Source of the DNA: JAOTYV01 sp041557595
GTDB taxonomy: Bacteria > Pseudomonadota > Alphaproteobacteria > UBA8366
Length of the DNA stretch: 33,036 nt
Assembly (NCBI GenBank): GCA_041557595.1
Contig: JBFFGE010000024.1
Coordinates: 1-33,036, forward strand
Reading direction: 5' to 3'
The first letter of the stretch is position 1, and each line of letters starts with the position of its first letter. The notes beneath the pieces are model-generated. The model ran no database searches. It saw nothing but the letters and a program-made list of their open reading frames with translations, and had not been told where the DNA came from. The translations under genes and the position numbers were made by a program. Positions 24,211-31,547 of this stretch are shown piece after piece.

Positions 24211-25602
24211 ATGTCGGAAAACAAGGGATTAGAGGTCCGGGTCGTCTCCGCGTCCGGCGTCTGCGGTTCCGGATTCAAGGAGGAATCCCTCGAGGAAGCG
24301 ATCGGCCGCAAGCCGCATTTCATCGGCTGCGACGGCGGCTCGACCGACCCCGGCCCCTATCCGCTCGGCGCCGGCATCACCTCGTTCCCCCGCGTTTCGA
24401 TCAAGCGCGATTTGCGGCTGATGATCCTGGCGGCGCGCAAGGCCGGCATTCCCCTGCTGATCGGCAGCGCCGGCACCGCCGGCGGCATGCCGCATGTCGC
24501 CGCGGTGAAAGAGGTCGTCGAGGAGATCGCCGCCGAAGAGAACTTGAAGTTTCCCATGGCGGTGATTACCGCGGAGCAGGACAAGGACTACCTCAAGAAA
24601 CGGCTACGCGAAGGGCGGATCAAGCCGCTCGACCCCGCGCCGGATTTCGACGAAGCGGTGATCGACCGGTCGTCTCGAATCGTCGGCATGATGGGCGAAG
24701 AGCCGTTCATGAAAGCGCTGGACAACGGTGCCGAGGTCGTGATCGCCGGCCGCGCCAGCGACTGCGCGATCTTTGCCGGCATTCCGATCCGCCAGGGGAT
24801 TCCCGCCGGGGTCGCGTGGCACGCGGCCAAAATCCTGGAATGCGGCGCCGCGTCGGTCGAACAGCGCAAATCGCCCGACTGCATCATGGCCACCTGCGGC
24901 AGCGACAATTTCGTGGTCGAACCGCTCGATCCCGATCTCCGGTGCACCCCCCAAAGCATCGCCGCGCACAGCCTGTACGAAAACGCCGATCCCTATCGGC
25001 TGGTCGAGAGCAACGGCACCATCGACCTCACGAAATCCGACTACGAAGCGCTCGACAACCGGCGGGTCATCGTCCGCGGAAGCGATTTCATCCCGGCGAA
25101 GACCTATACGGTAAAACTGGAGGGTTCCGAAAAGGTCGGTTATCAAAGCGTGATCATCGGCTCGATCCGCGATCCCTTCATCATCCGCCAGATCGACGAT
25201 TGGGTCGAACGGCTGAATGAGCGGGTGCACGCCCGGGTGGCGGAAGTTTACGGCGGCGCGATATCCGCCGACGACTACATCTTCAATGTTCGCATCTACG
25301 GCAAGAACGGCACCATGGGACCGTTGGAGCCGGTCAAGGAAGTGACCAGCCATGAGCTCTGCCTGCTGTTCGAGGTTACCGCCGCGGATCAGGAGACGGC
25401 CTCGGCGATCGCCGCCGTCACCCGCCATCAGGCCCTGCACTTGCCGATCCCGGAATGGAGCGGGCTGATTACCGGCGTCGCCTGTCCGTACAATCCCTCG
25501 TATCTGGAACGCGGTGCGGTCTATCGGTTCTGCGTCAATCACGTGGTCGAGCCGGACGATCCCTACGAAATGTTCCCGATCGACTACGTCAACGTTCACT
25601 AG
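24211..25602 (+). CDS. AtuA family protein (DUF1446, acyclic terpene utilisation type)
   Basis: A 463-residue protein matching DUF1446, the family that includes AtuA of the Pseudomonas citronellol and geraniol pathway. Typical stretches are FIGCDGGSTDPGPYPLGAG near residue 37, LLIGSAGTAGGMPH near 81, EVVIAGRASDCAIFAGIPI near 174, and a C-terminal part with EVTSHELCLLFEVTAAD and ITGVACPYNP. The biochemical reaction of the family is not established. A clear GAGGAG lies before ATG 24211. It is followed after 15 bases by a DUF4387 gene, its common partner. Terpene use is not implied by the family name alone, as no other atu gene is seen here. Confidence 0.9.
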   Translation: MSENKGLEVRVVSASGVCGSGFKEESLEEAIGRKPHFIGCDGGSTDPGPYPLGAGITSFPRVSIKRDLRLMILAARKAGIPLLIGSAGTAGGMPHVAAVKEVVEEIAAEENLKFPMAVITAEQDKDYLKKRLREGRIKPLDPAPDFDEAVIDRSSRIVGMMGEEPFMKALDNGAEVVIAGRASDCAIFAGIPIRQGIPAGVAWHAAKILECGAASVEQRKSPDCIMATCGSDNFVVEPLDPDLRCTPQSIAAHSLYENADPYRLVESNGTIDLTKSDYEALDNRRVIVRGSDFIPAKTYTVKLEGSEKVGYQSVIIGSIRDPFIIRQIDDWVERLNERVHARVAEVYGGAISADDYIFNVRIYGKNGTMGPLEPVKEVTSHELCLLFEVTAADQETASAIAAVTRHQALHLPIPEWSGLITGVACPYNPSYLERGAVYRFCVNHVVEPDDPYEMFPIDYVNVH

Positions 25603-25617
25603 AGAAAGCACCATCGC

Positions 25618-25932
25618 ATGGCGACACTGGGCGAACTCGCGCGGCTGATTCGCAGCAAGAATGCGGGTCCCTTCGAGCTGACTTTCGACATCATGTTTGC
25701 CGACCGCGAGGTCTACGAACGGGTCAAGCAATCGGGCGTGCTGAGCCGCGAGGCGGTGGCCCGGCGCTACGGCCTGCCGGCGGACAAGGTCAAATTCTTC
25801 GAGTGCGACAACGCGCTCGCCTTCAAGGCATCGATCCCGCGCCCGGTGTTTCAGGGCGACGTGAACGACAGCGACGGCCATGGCGGCCAGCAATACGTGC
25901 CGCTGATGGAAATCGAGGTTCCCGGTCAGTGA
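25618..25932 (+). CDS. DUF4387 family protein
   Basis: A 104-residue protein matching DUF4387, with SKNAGPFELTFDIMFADREV near the start and FECDNALAFKASIPRPVFQG followed by DVNDSDGHGGQQYVPL near the end. DUF4387 proteins are commonly encoded beside, or fused to, DUF1446 proteins, so it is probably a partner subunit of the product of the preceding gene; that is inference. Its TGA overlaps the GTG start of the next gene (GTGA), indicating translational coupling. Confidence 0.9.
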   Translation: MATLGELARLIRSKNAGPFELTFDIMFADREVYERVKQSGVLSREAVARRYGLPADKVKFFECDNALAFKASIPRPVFQGDVNDSDGHGGQQYVPLMEIEVPGQ

Positions 25933-26990
25933 GCGCCGTAACAAAAGCCCCGGCGGCCGGTTTCGAAGTTCTCCGCACGACACTGGACGACCCGTCCGTC
26001 TGGCACGGCCGCGACATGATGGCACGCCGGGATTGGGTGCTTACCGTGACGCCGGAGGATGTGGCGGAGATCGATGCCGCGCTACGCCATGCAAGAGCGA
26101 GCGGTCGCACCCTGTTCGACCAGCGGCGCGAGGATTTTCCGCTCGGCGGCCTGGGCGAAAAACTGGTCGGCCTACGCGATGTGCTCGAAGGCGGCCGCGG
26201 TTTCGCGCTGTTGCGCGGCCTGCCGGTCGACCGCTTGGACGAAACAACGGCGCGGACGCTGTTCTGGGGCATCGGCAACCATCTCGGCATGCCGGAGTCG
26301 CAGGACCGCGCCGGCAATCGCATGCATGACGTGCGGGATACCGGCAAGGCGTTCGCCGCCTCGGATACCCTGCGCGACTACCAGACCGATGCGGCGATTA
26401 CGTTCCACAACGACGGCGCCGATATTTTCATGCTGTTTTGCCTGCAGGCCGGACGGCAGGGTGGAGAAAGCCTGTTGGTCAGCGCGGTCGCCGTCTTCAA
26501 CGAAATCGTGCGCCGCCGGCCCGATCTGGCGGCGCTGCTGCAAGCGCCGTGCTGGCATATGGACACGCGGGGCCAGCGGCGCGACGGCGCGCGCACCCAG
26601 GTCATGCCGATTTACACCTGGTGGAACGGTCAACTCACCACGAATTACAAGAACAGCCTGATGCACGCCGCCCAACGCTTTCCCGATGTGCCGCCCTTCA
26701 GCCCGGCGCAACTGGAAACTCTCGACCTGCTTGGCGAAATTTGCGCCGACGCCGATTTCTGTTTGCGGTTCGAAATGCAGCCCGGCGATATCCAGATCGC
26801 CAACAACTATGCGACGTTTCACGGCCGCACGAAGTACGAGGATTTCCCCGAACCCGAGAAAAGGCGCCATATGCTGCGAATGTGGCTGAGCCTACCGAAC
26901 GGCCGAAAACTGCCGCACAATTTCGAGGGCACCCGCGAATTCGGCGCCACATACGCACGCCGGATGCGGAACGCCTCACCCGAGGCCTGA
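25929..26990 (+). CDS. TauD/TfdA family Fe(II)/2-oxoglutarate-dependent dioxygenase
   Basis: A 353-residue non-haem iron oxygenase from GTG 25929, which overlaps the previous stop codon. The iron ligands are His160 and Asp162 (TFHNDGAD) and His298 (ATFHGRTKYED); Arg317 (MLRMWLS) is placed to bind 2-oxoglutarate. Proteins of this kind hydroxylate small molecules such as taurine, herbicide acids or carnitine precursors, with loss of CO2 from 2-oxoglutarate. In this operon it would oxidise the substrate that the AtuA, DUF4387 and amidohydrolase proteins then process, or a product of theirs; the order is unknown. Confidence 0.9.
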   Translation: MSAVTKAPAAGFEVLRTTLDDPSVWHGRDMMARRDWVLTVTPEDVAEIDAALRHARASGRTLFDQRREDFPLGGLGEKLVGLRDVLEGGRGFALLRGLPVDRLDETTARTLFWGIGNHLGMPESQDRAGNRMHDVRDTGKAFAASDTLRDYQTDAAITFHNDGADIFMLFCLQAGRQGGESLLVSAVAVFNEIVRRRPDLAALLQAPCWHMDTRGQRRDGARTQVMPIYTWWNGQLTTNYKNSLMHAAQRFPDVPPFSPAQLETLDLLGEICADADFCLRFEMQPGDIQIANNYATFHGRTKYEDFPEPEKRRHMLRMWLSLPNGRKLPHNFEGTREFGATYARRMRNASPEA

Positions 26991-27113
26991 GGAAATGATT
27001 TGCCAGCGAGGCCATCCGCCCAAAAAAAGTTCTGGGGTAGCGATCGCAATTTCCTGATTGATTTCCTATTCGACCGAGTTTGACCGGAGCGAATTCGTAT
27101 TTTCGGCAAATTG

Positions 27114-27119
27114 TATAGG
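27114..27119 (+). promoter_or_regulatory. Possible -10 element for the RNA before ccmA
   Basis: TATAGG in TTGTATAGGATTTTATTCC, which would start transcription near 27126, just before the first hairpin. No good -35 is visible 17 bases upstream, so this is a weak call. Confidence 0.25.
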
Positions 27120-27125
27120 ATTTTA

Positions 27126-27349
27126 TTCCGATAAGGCCCTCTTGCCGCCAAATCAGTCAAATGGGTTGCCCCAATATTGCCTTATTCCCGGCAAATCGAG
27201 GACATACTCCCGGTGTGTACTACTCAAGCTGAGACCTCCCCTCTCAGACGAGGCTACGCCAAACAGCCTCACTTCTGATTGCGGCCTTGGCGTAAGGTCG
27301 TTCACTCCTGGCGGTCGCTGGCCCACCCCCAGCGACCGTCTTTCTTTTT
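27126..27349 (+). ncRNA. Structured RNA candidate upstream of ccmA (small RNA or attenuator leader)
   Basis: No convincing protein gene lies in 26991-27398. On the plus strand this stretch forms successive hairpins: ATAAGGC with GCCTTAT (27131-27137, 27179-27185), ACATAC with GTGTGT (27202-27218), CTGAGA with TCTCAG (27229-27247), GAGGCT with AGCCTC (27250-27270) and GGCCTT with AAGGTC (27283-27299), then a strong terminator. The loop ACGCC (27256-27260) is exactly complementary to the loop GGCGT (27289-27293), and the match extends to 8 bases, so a kissing contact or an alternative helix is possible. The terminator ends 49 bases before ccmA. It is either an independent small RNA or a leader that controls read-through into the ccm operon. 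I could not match it to a known family; 6S RNA should be tested. The 5' end is a guess. Confidence 0.45.
27312..27349 (+). terminator. Strong Rho-independent terminator upstream of ccmA
   Basis: A perfect 10-bp stem, CGGTCGCTGG (27312-27321) with CCAGCGACCG (27329-27338), a 7-base loop and then TCTTTCTTTTT (27339-27349). This is the clearest intrinsic terminator in the window. Confidence 0.85.
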
Positions 27350-27398
27350 GCCCCCATCCCCAGTACCTTGATCGCCGTTTCATCTGCCGCCGAGCGCA

Positions 27399-28046
27399 AT
27401 GCCCGACAGTTTCACCGGCGATACCCTCACCTGCATACGTGGCGAGCGCGTGGTATTTTCCGCGCTTTCATTTGCGCTGAGCGACGGCGACGCGCTGATG
27501 CTGCGCGGTCCGAACGGCAGCGGCAAATCCAGCCTGCTGCGGGTCATGGCCGGGTTGTCGCCCGCGGTTGACGGCGCACTCCGCTGGAACGGCGCGCCGG
27601 TGACCGACGATAGCGCCGGTCACCATGCGCGGCTGATCTATGCGGGACATCAAAATGCGCTGAAACCGGCGCTCACGGTGCGCGAAAACCTGACCTTCTG
27701 GGCCGAAATGCACGGCGGCGGCCGCGTCGACGCCGCGCTCGAGCGGATCGGCCTCCTGGCGCTGGCCGATTTGCCCGCCCGTTTCCTGTCCGCAGGCGAG
27801 GCGCGCCGGGTCTGCCTCGCCCGGCTCGGCGCGATCGAGGCGCCGCTCTGGCTGCTCGACGAACCGGCCACGGCGCTGGACGCCGGGGCCCGGCAAACCC
27901 TGTTCGACCTGATCGCCGAGCATCGCGCCCGGGGCGGCATGGTGGCGATGTCGGCGCATGGCGGCGCGCCGCTGCCCGACGAAAAGACGCTCGATATCGC
28001 CGCCTATGCGGTGGCGCGCGCCGGGATCGAGGAGCCGCCCGCATGA
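27399..28046 (+). CDS. ccmA: Haem exporter ATP-binding protein CcmA
   Basis: The ATPase of the CcmABC complex, which works with CcmC to load haem onto the chaperone CcmE during cytochrome c maturation. The 215-residue protein has Walker A GPNGSGKS (37-44), the ABC signature as LSAGE (130-134, where LSAGQ is more usual), Walker B LWLLDEP (150-156) and His187 in the H-loop (SAHGG). The start at ATG 27399 lies 49 bases after a strong terminator, so either a promoter is squeezed in between or transcription reads through. Its stop overlaps the ccmB start as ATGA. Confidence 0.95.
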   Translation: MPDSFTGDTLTCIRGERVVFSALSFALSDGDALMLRGPNGSGKSSLLRVMAGLSPAVDGALRWNGAPVTDDSAGHHARLIYAGHQNALKPALTVRENLTFWAEMHGGGRVDAALERIGLLALADLPARFLSAGEARRVCLARLGAIEAPLWLLDEPATALDAGARQTLFDLIAEHRARGGMVAMSAHGGAPLPDEKTLDIAAYAVARAGIEEPPA

Positions 28047-28711
28047 CCGGCGCCTTCCGCAGGATCCTGATGCGCGACCTGCGCCTCGCCTTCCGGCAGG
28101 GAACCGACGCCGTTCTCGCGGTCTGCTTCTTCATCATTGCCGCCACGCTCTTCCCGCTCGGGATCGGCCCGGAAACCAATATTCTGGCCCGCATCGCGCC
28201 CGGCGTGGTCTGGGTCACCGCGTTGCTCGCCGCGATGCTCTCGCTCGACCGGCTGTTTCAGCACGACTACGAAGACGGGTCGCTCGAACTGATGGTGCTG
28301 TCGCCGGCGCCGCTGGAGGTCGTCGTGCTGGCGAAGACCACGGCGCATTGGCTGGTCGCCGGCCTTCCCGTGATCGTCGCGGCGCCGGTGCTGGCGATCA
28401 TCCTGCAGATGCCGGTCGAGGGCTTCCTGCCGCTGATCGCGGCGATGGCGCTGGGGACGCCCGCGGTCAGCCTGATCGGCGCCATCGGCGCGGCGCTTAC
28501 CCTCGGCGCACGGCGCGGCGGCATCCTGGTATCGCTGCTGGTCTTGCCCTTGTATGTGCCGATCCTGATCTTCGGCGTCGCCGCTGTCGACGCGGCGCTG
28601 ACCGGCCAGAGCATGCGGCCGCATTTGCTGCTGCTCGGCGCCATCCTCGCCGCCGCACTGCCGCTCGCGCCCTGGACCGCCGCCGCCGCGTTGCGCCAGG
28701 CGACGCTCTGA
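28043..28711 (+). CDS. ccmB: Haem exporter membrane protein CcmB
   Basis: The 222-residue membrane subunit partnered with CcmA. It has six hydrophobic segments, and the family pattern is clear in LFPLGIGPETNILARIAPGV followed by WVTALLAAMLSLDRLFQHDYEDGSLE, then VVVLAKTTAHWLVAGLPV. The length is normal for CcmB. The start overlaps the ccmA stop by 4 bases. The operon is interrupted after it: the next gene is an MFS transporter rather than ccmC. Confidence 0.95.
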   Translation: MTGAFRRILMRDLRLAFRQGTDAVLAVCFFIIAATLFPLGIGPETNILARIAPGVVWVTALLAAMLSLDRLFQHDYEDGSLELMVLSPAPLEVVVLAKTTAHWLVAGLPVIVAAPVLAIILQMPVEGFLPLIAAMALGTPAVSLIGAIGAALTLGARRGGILVSLLVLPLYVPILIFGVAAVDAALTGQSMRPHLLLLGAILAAALPLAPWTAAAALRQATL

Positions 28712-28811
28712 CTCCGGGGAATTTCGCGAATTTTACTTGGCCGGGCCATTTCGCTCATGCAGTATCCCGACCTGCGCCCCAGCGATATCGCCCCATTGCC
28801 AAGGATCATTC

Positions 28812-30020
28812 ATGAACGCCAAGACGTCACCGACCTGGCGTACACCGCTGCTGGTGATGGGCGCGGCCTGTGTCCTGATGTTTTTCACCTTCGGGATCCG
28901 CAGTAGTTTCGGCCTCTACCTGCAGCCGATCAGCGCCGAATTCGGATGGGGCCGCGAAATCTTCGCGCTCGCCATTGCCATCCAGAACCTGGTGGTCGGC
29001 ATGGCACAACCGTTCATCAGCGCGATTGCCGACCGCTACGGCTCGGGCCGCACCGTGGCGCTGGGCGGACTGTTCTACGCCGCCGGGCTGTACACCATGG
29101 CCGAAGCATCCACGCCCGGACATGCATATCTCGGCATGGGGGTGCTGATCGGCCTAGGCCTCAGCGGCACCAGCTTCGCCATCGTGTTTTCCGCCATTGC
29201 GCGCGTGGTGCCGCCGGAACGCCGCACACTGGCGCTCGGCATCGGCGGCTCGATCGGTTCGGTCGGCCAATTCGCGGTGGTGCCTATTGGCCAAGCGTTT
29301 CTCGCGCATTACGGCTGGTCGACGGTCCTGCTCATGCTGGCGCTGGTCATCCTGATATCGCTGCCGATCGCCGCCGTCCTGAAGGGCAAGCCGCCGGAAC
29401 CCGATGCGCCGCAGAGCCTCGGCGAGGCCCTGCGAGAGGCGCGCGACCACCGTGGCTACCGGTTGCTGGTGTGCGGCTTTTTCGTGTGCGGCTTTCATGT
29501 CGCCTATATCGGGACCCATCTGCCGTCCTTCGTCGTCGACAAGGGACTGGCGCCCGAACTCGGGGCATGGGCGCTCAGCCTCGTCGGCCTGTTCAACGTC
29601 ATCGGTTCTCTTCTGGCCGGTTTTCTTGGTGACCGAATCAGCAAAAAATTCCTGCTCAGCAGCCTGTATCTCGCCCGCGGGTTCCTGTTCACCGCCTTCG
29701 TCCTGATTCCGGTTACCGAGACGACGGTGCTGATCTTCGGCGCGACGATGGGTCTACTCTGGCTCAGTACCGTGCCCCTGACCTCGGCCCTCGTGGCGCA
29801 GATTTTCGGTCCCCGCTACATGGCGACGCTCTTCGGCATTGTCTTTTTCAGCCATCAGATCGGCAGTTTTCTGGGCGCCTGGATGGGCGGTTACATATTC
29901 GACCTGACCGGCTCATACGAGGCGGTCTGGTGGATCGCCGCGGGACTCGGCATCGCTTCGGCCGCGATCCATTGGCCGATCGACGAAGCGCCGGTCGCGC
30001 GGCTGGAGGCGGCGCGGTAG
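28812..30020 (+). CDS. Major facilitator superfamily transporter
   Basis: A 402-residue transporter from ATG 28812 with AAGGATC just upstream; the longer frame from 28737 adds a poor N-terminus. About twelve membrane segments can be traced, with the MFS loop ADRYGSGRTVALGG after helix 2 and FLGDRISKKFLLSS in the second half. The pattern GIRSSFGLYLQPISAEFGW and GFHVAYIGTHLPSFVVDKG is typical of the monocarboxylate/oxalate-formate branch, so a small organic acid is a plausible cargo, but no substrate can be stated. It sits between ccmB and ccmC, 100 bases after ccmB and 75 before ccmC. Confidence 0.9.
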   Translation: MNAKTSPTWRTPLLVMGAACVLMFFTFGIRSSFGLYLQPISAEFGWGREIFALAIAIQNLVVGMAQPFISAIADRYGSGRTVALGGLFYAAGLYTMAEASTPGHAYLGMGVLIGLGLSGTSFAIVFSAIARVVPPERRTLALGIGGSIGSVGQFAVVPIGQAFLAHYGWSTVLLMLALVILISLPIAAVLKGKPPEPDAPQSLGEALREARDHRGYRLLVCGFFVCGFHVAYIGTHLPSFVVDKGLAPELGAWALSLVGLFNVIGSLLAGFLGDRISKKFLLSSLYLARGFLFTAFVLIPVTETTVLIFGATMGLLWLSTVPLTSALVAQIFGPRYMATLFGIVFFSHQIGSFLGAWMGGYIFDLTGSYEAVWWIAAGLGIASAAIHWPIDEAPVARLEAAR

Positions 30021-30083
30021 CGGTCCCGGTTACGAACACGGAACTGCGACAATATTTTACGCCAATTTTCCGGCCAAACGCCG

Positions 30084-30089
30084 TATATA
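30084..30089 (+). promoter_or_regulatory. Candidate -10 element abutting ccmC
   Basis: TATATA ends 6 bases before ATG 30096, which would give a near-leaderless ccmC transcript and separate expression from ccmAB. No clear -35 was found. Confidence 0.3.
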
Positions 30090-30095
30090 GGGCTC

Positions 30096-30815
30096 ATGCA
30101 CCGCTTCGCGAACCCAAACCGATTCCTCAAATTGGCCAACGCCTTGCTGCCCTGGTGCGCGGGGTTGACCGTGTTGAGCCTGGCGGTCGGGCTGTACTTC
30201 GCCCTGTTCGACTCGCCGCCCGACTACCAGCAGGGCGAAACGGTACGCATCATGTATGTCCATGTGCCCGCCGCGTGGATGGCGCTGTTCGTCTATGCCT
30301 GCATGGCCGCCGCCAGCGCCACCGCCCTGATCTGGCGCCATCCGGTGGCCGACCTTGTCGCCAAGTCAGCCGCGCCGATCGGCGCCGGGTTCACCGTTAT
30401 CTGTCTGGTCACCGGGTCCCTGTGGGGCAAGCCGATGTGGGGCACCTGGTGGGTCTGGGACGCCCGTCTCACCTCGGTGCTGATTCTGCTGTTCCTCTAC
30501 CTCGGCTATATCGCGCTGGTTGATGCATTCGACGACCCGGTACGCGGACAGCGCGCGGCCGGAATCCTCTCCCTGGTCGGCGTGGTCAACCTGCCGATCA
30601 TCAAGTTCTCGGTGGATTGGTGGAACACCCTGCACCAGCCGGCCAGCGTGGTCCGGCTCGCCGGGCCGGCGATCCATCCCGACATGCTGTGGCCGCTGCT
30701 CAGCATGGCGATCGGCTTCAAGCTGTTCTTCGTCACCATCCTGATCCTTCGCGTGCGGGGCGAAATCGCCGCAGCCAAGGTCCGCAACCTTCAGCTCAGC
30801 CTGGCGGGACACTGA
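30096..30815 (+). CDS. ccmC: Haem-handling membrane protein CcmC
   Basis: The inner-membrane protein that presents haem to CcmE at the periplasmic side. The 239 residues form six membrane segments. The tryptophan-rich haem motif WGTWWVWD is at 115-122, and the flanking axial histidines are His56 (MYVHVPAAW) and His180 (TLHQPAS). The gene follows the MFS transporter and is 4 bases before ccmD, so the two are probably translated together. Confidence 0.97.
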   Translation: MHRFANPNRFLKLANALLPWCAGLTVLSLAVGLYFALFDSPPDYQQGETVRIMYVHVPAAWMALFVYACMAAASATALIWRHPVADLVAKSAAPIGAGFTVICLVTGSLWGKPMWGTWWVWDARLTSVLILLFLYLGYIALVDAFDDPVRGQRAAGILSLVGVVNLPIIKFSVDWWNTLHQPASVVRLAGPAIHPDMLWPLLSMAIGFKLFFVTILILRVRGEIAAAKVRNLQLSLAGH

Positions 30816-30819
30816 GACC

Positions 30820-31017
30820 ATGGCGGCAGTCGCGGATTATTTCTCGATGGGCGGGCATGCAGGCTTCATCTGGACGGCCTATCTGGTCGCCGCGGTCGTG
30901 CTGATTGGACTCCTGATCGGCGCGCTGCACCATGTCCGCCGCAATGAGGCTCGGCTGCTGGAACTGCGGGCGGCGCGGCGCGGCGTTCCCGACGGCCCGG
31001 GAGAGCCGGCAGCATGA
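30820..31017 (+). CDS. ccmD: Small membrane protein CcmD
   Basis: A 65-residue single-helix protein that helps release holo-CcmE from the CcmABC complex. It has the family start DYFSMGGHAGFIWTAYLVAA with one membrane segment, then a basic tail (HHVRRNEARLLELRAARRG). The position between ccmC and ccmE and the 4-base ATGA overlap with ccmE support the call. Confidence 0.92.
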   Translation: MAAVADYFSMGGHAGFIWTAYLVAAVVLIGLLIGALHHVRRNEARLLELRAARRGVPDGPGEPAA

Positions 31018-31493
31018 CCGCGCAGCCCGGCCGCACGAGGCCCCCTCGGGCCCGCAAACGGCGCCGCCTCTACGCGGTGCTGGCGGGCCTGATCATGCTG
31101 GGCGGCGCGGCGGCGCTGGTGTTGTTCGCGCTGGAAGACAGTCTGGTATTCTTCTACAGCCCCAGTGACCTGCAGGCCAAACAGGTGAAGGCGGGACAAC
31201 GCATCCGCCTCGGCGGGTTGGTTGCCGAAGGCAGCGTCAAGACCCTGCCCGACGGCGTGACGACCAGCTTCGTCGTCACCGATCTGCAGCAATCCGTGAC
31301 GGTCCGGTTTCGCGGCGTGCTGCCCGATCTTTTCCGTGAGGGCCAGGGCGTGGTCGCCGAGGGCAAGCTGGACGCCGAGGGAAAATTCGACGCGTCCGAA
31401 GTCCTCGCCAAGCATGACGAGCAATACATGCCGCCGGAGGTGGCGGACGCACTGAAACGGTCCGGGCAATGGAAAGATCCGGTGAAAAAATAG
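31014..31493 (+). CDS. ccmE: Periplasmic haem chaperone CcmE
   Basis: A membrane-anchored OB-fold protein that binds haem covalently and passes it to the CcmF/H complex. The 159 residues begin with a basic stretch (RKRRRLY) and a membrane anchor (about 20-40), then the barrel with GGLVAEGSVKTL and VTVRFRGVLPDLFREGQGVV. The haem-binding His134 and the nearby Tyr138 lie in LAKHDEQYMPPEV. Length and motifs are normal. Confidence 0.97.
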   Translation: MTAQPGRTRPPRARKRRRLYAVLAGLIMLGGAAALVLFALEDSLVFFYSPSDLQAKQVKAGQRIRLGGLVAEGSVKTLPDGVTTSFVVTDLQQSVTVRFRGVLPDLFREGQGVVAEGKLDAEGKFDASEVLAKHDEQYMPPEVADALKRSGQWKDPVKK

Positions 31494-31547
31494 CGGCAGT
31501 GCGGGGTCTGCGATACGCTGTATGATCACCCCGCAAGGAGACGAATA

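Noticed and set aside
24604..26025. 473-codon open frame on the minus strand
   Set aside because: It covers the AtuA and DUF4387 genes in antisense and has no recognisable motif.
27022..27028. Run of seven A's, which would be a T-run on the minus strand
   Set aside because: No stem precedes it on the minus strand and no minus-strand gene ends there.
27058..27480. 140-codon open frame on the plus strand in the gap before ccmA
   Set aside because: It runs through the hairpins and the terminator and then into ccmA in another frame; there are no motifs and no good ribosome site.
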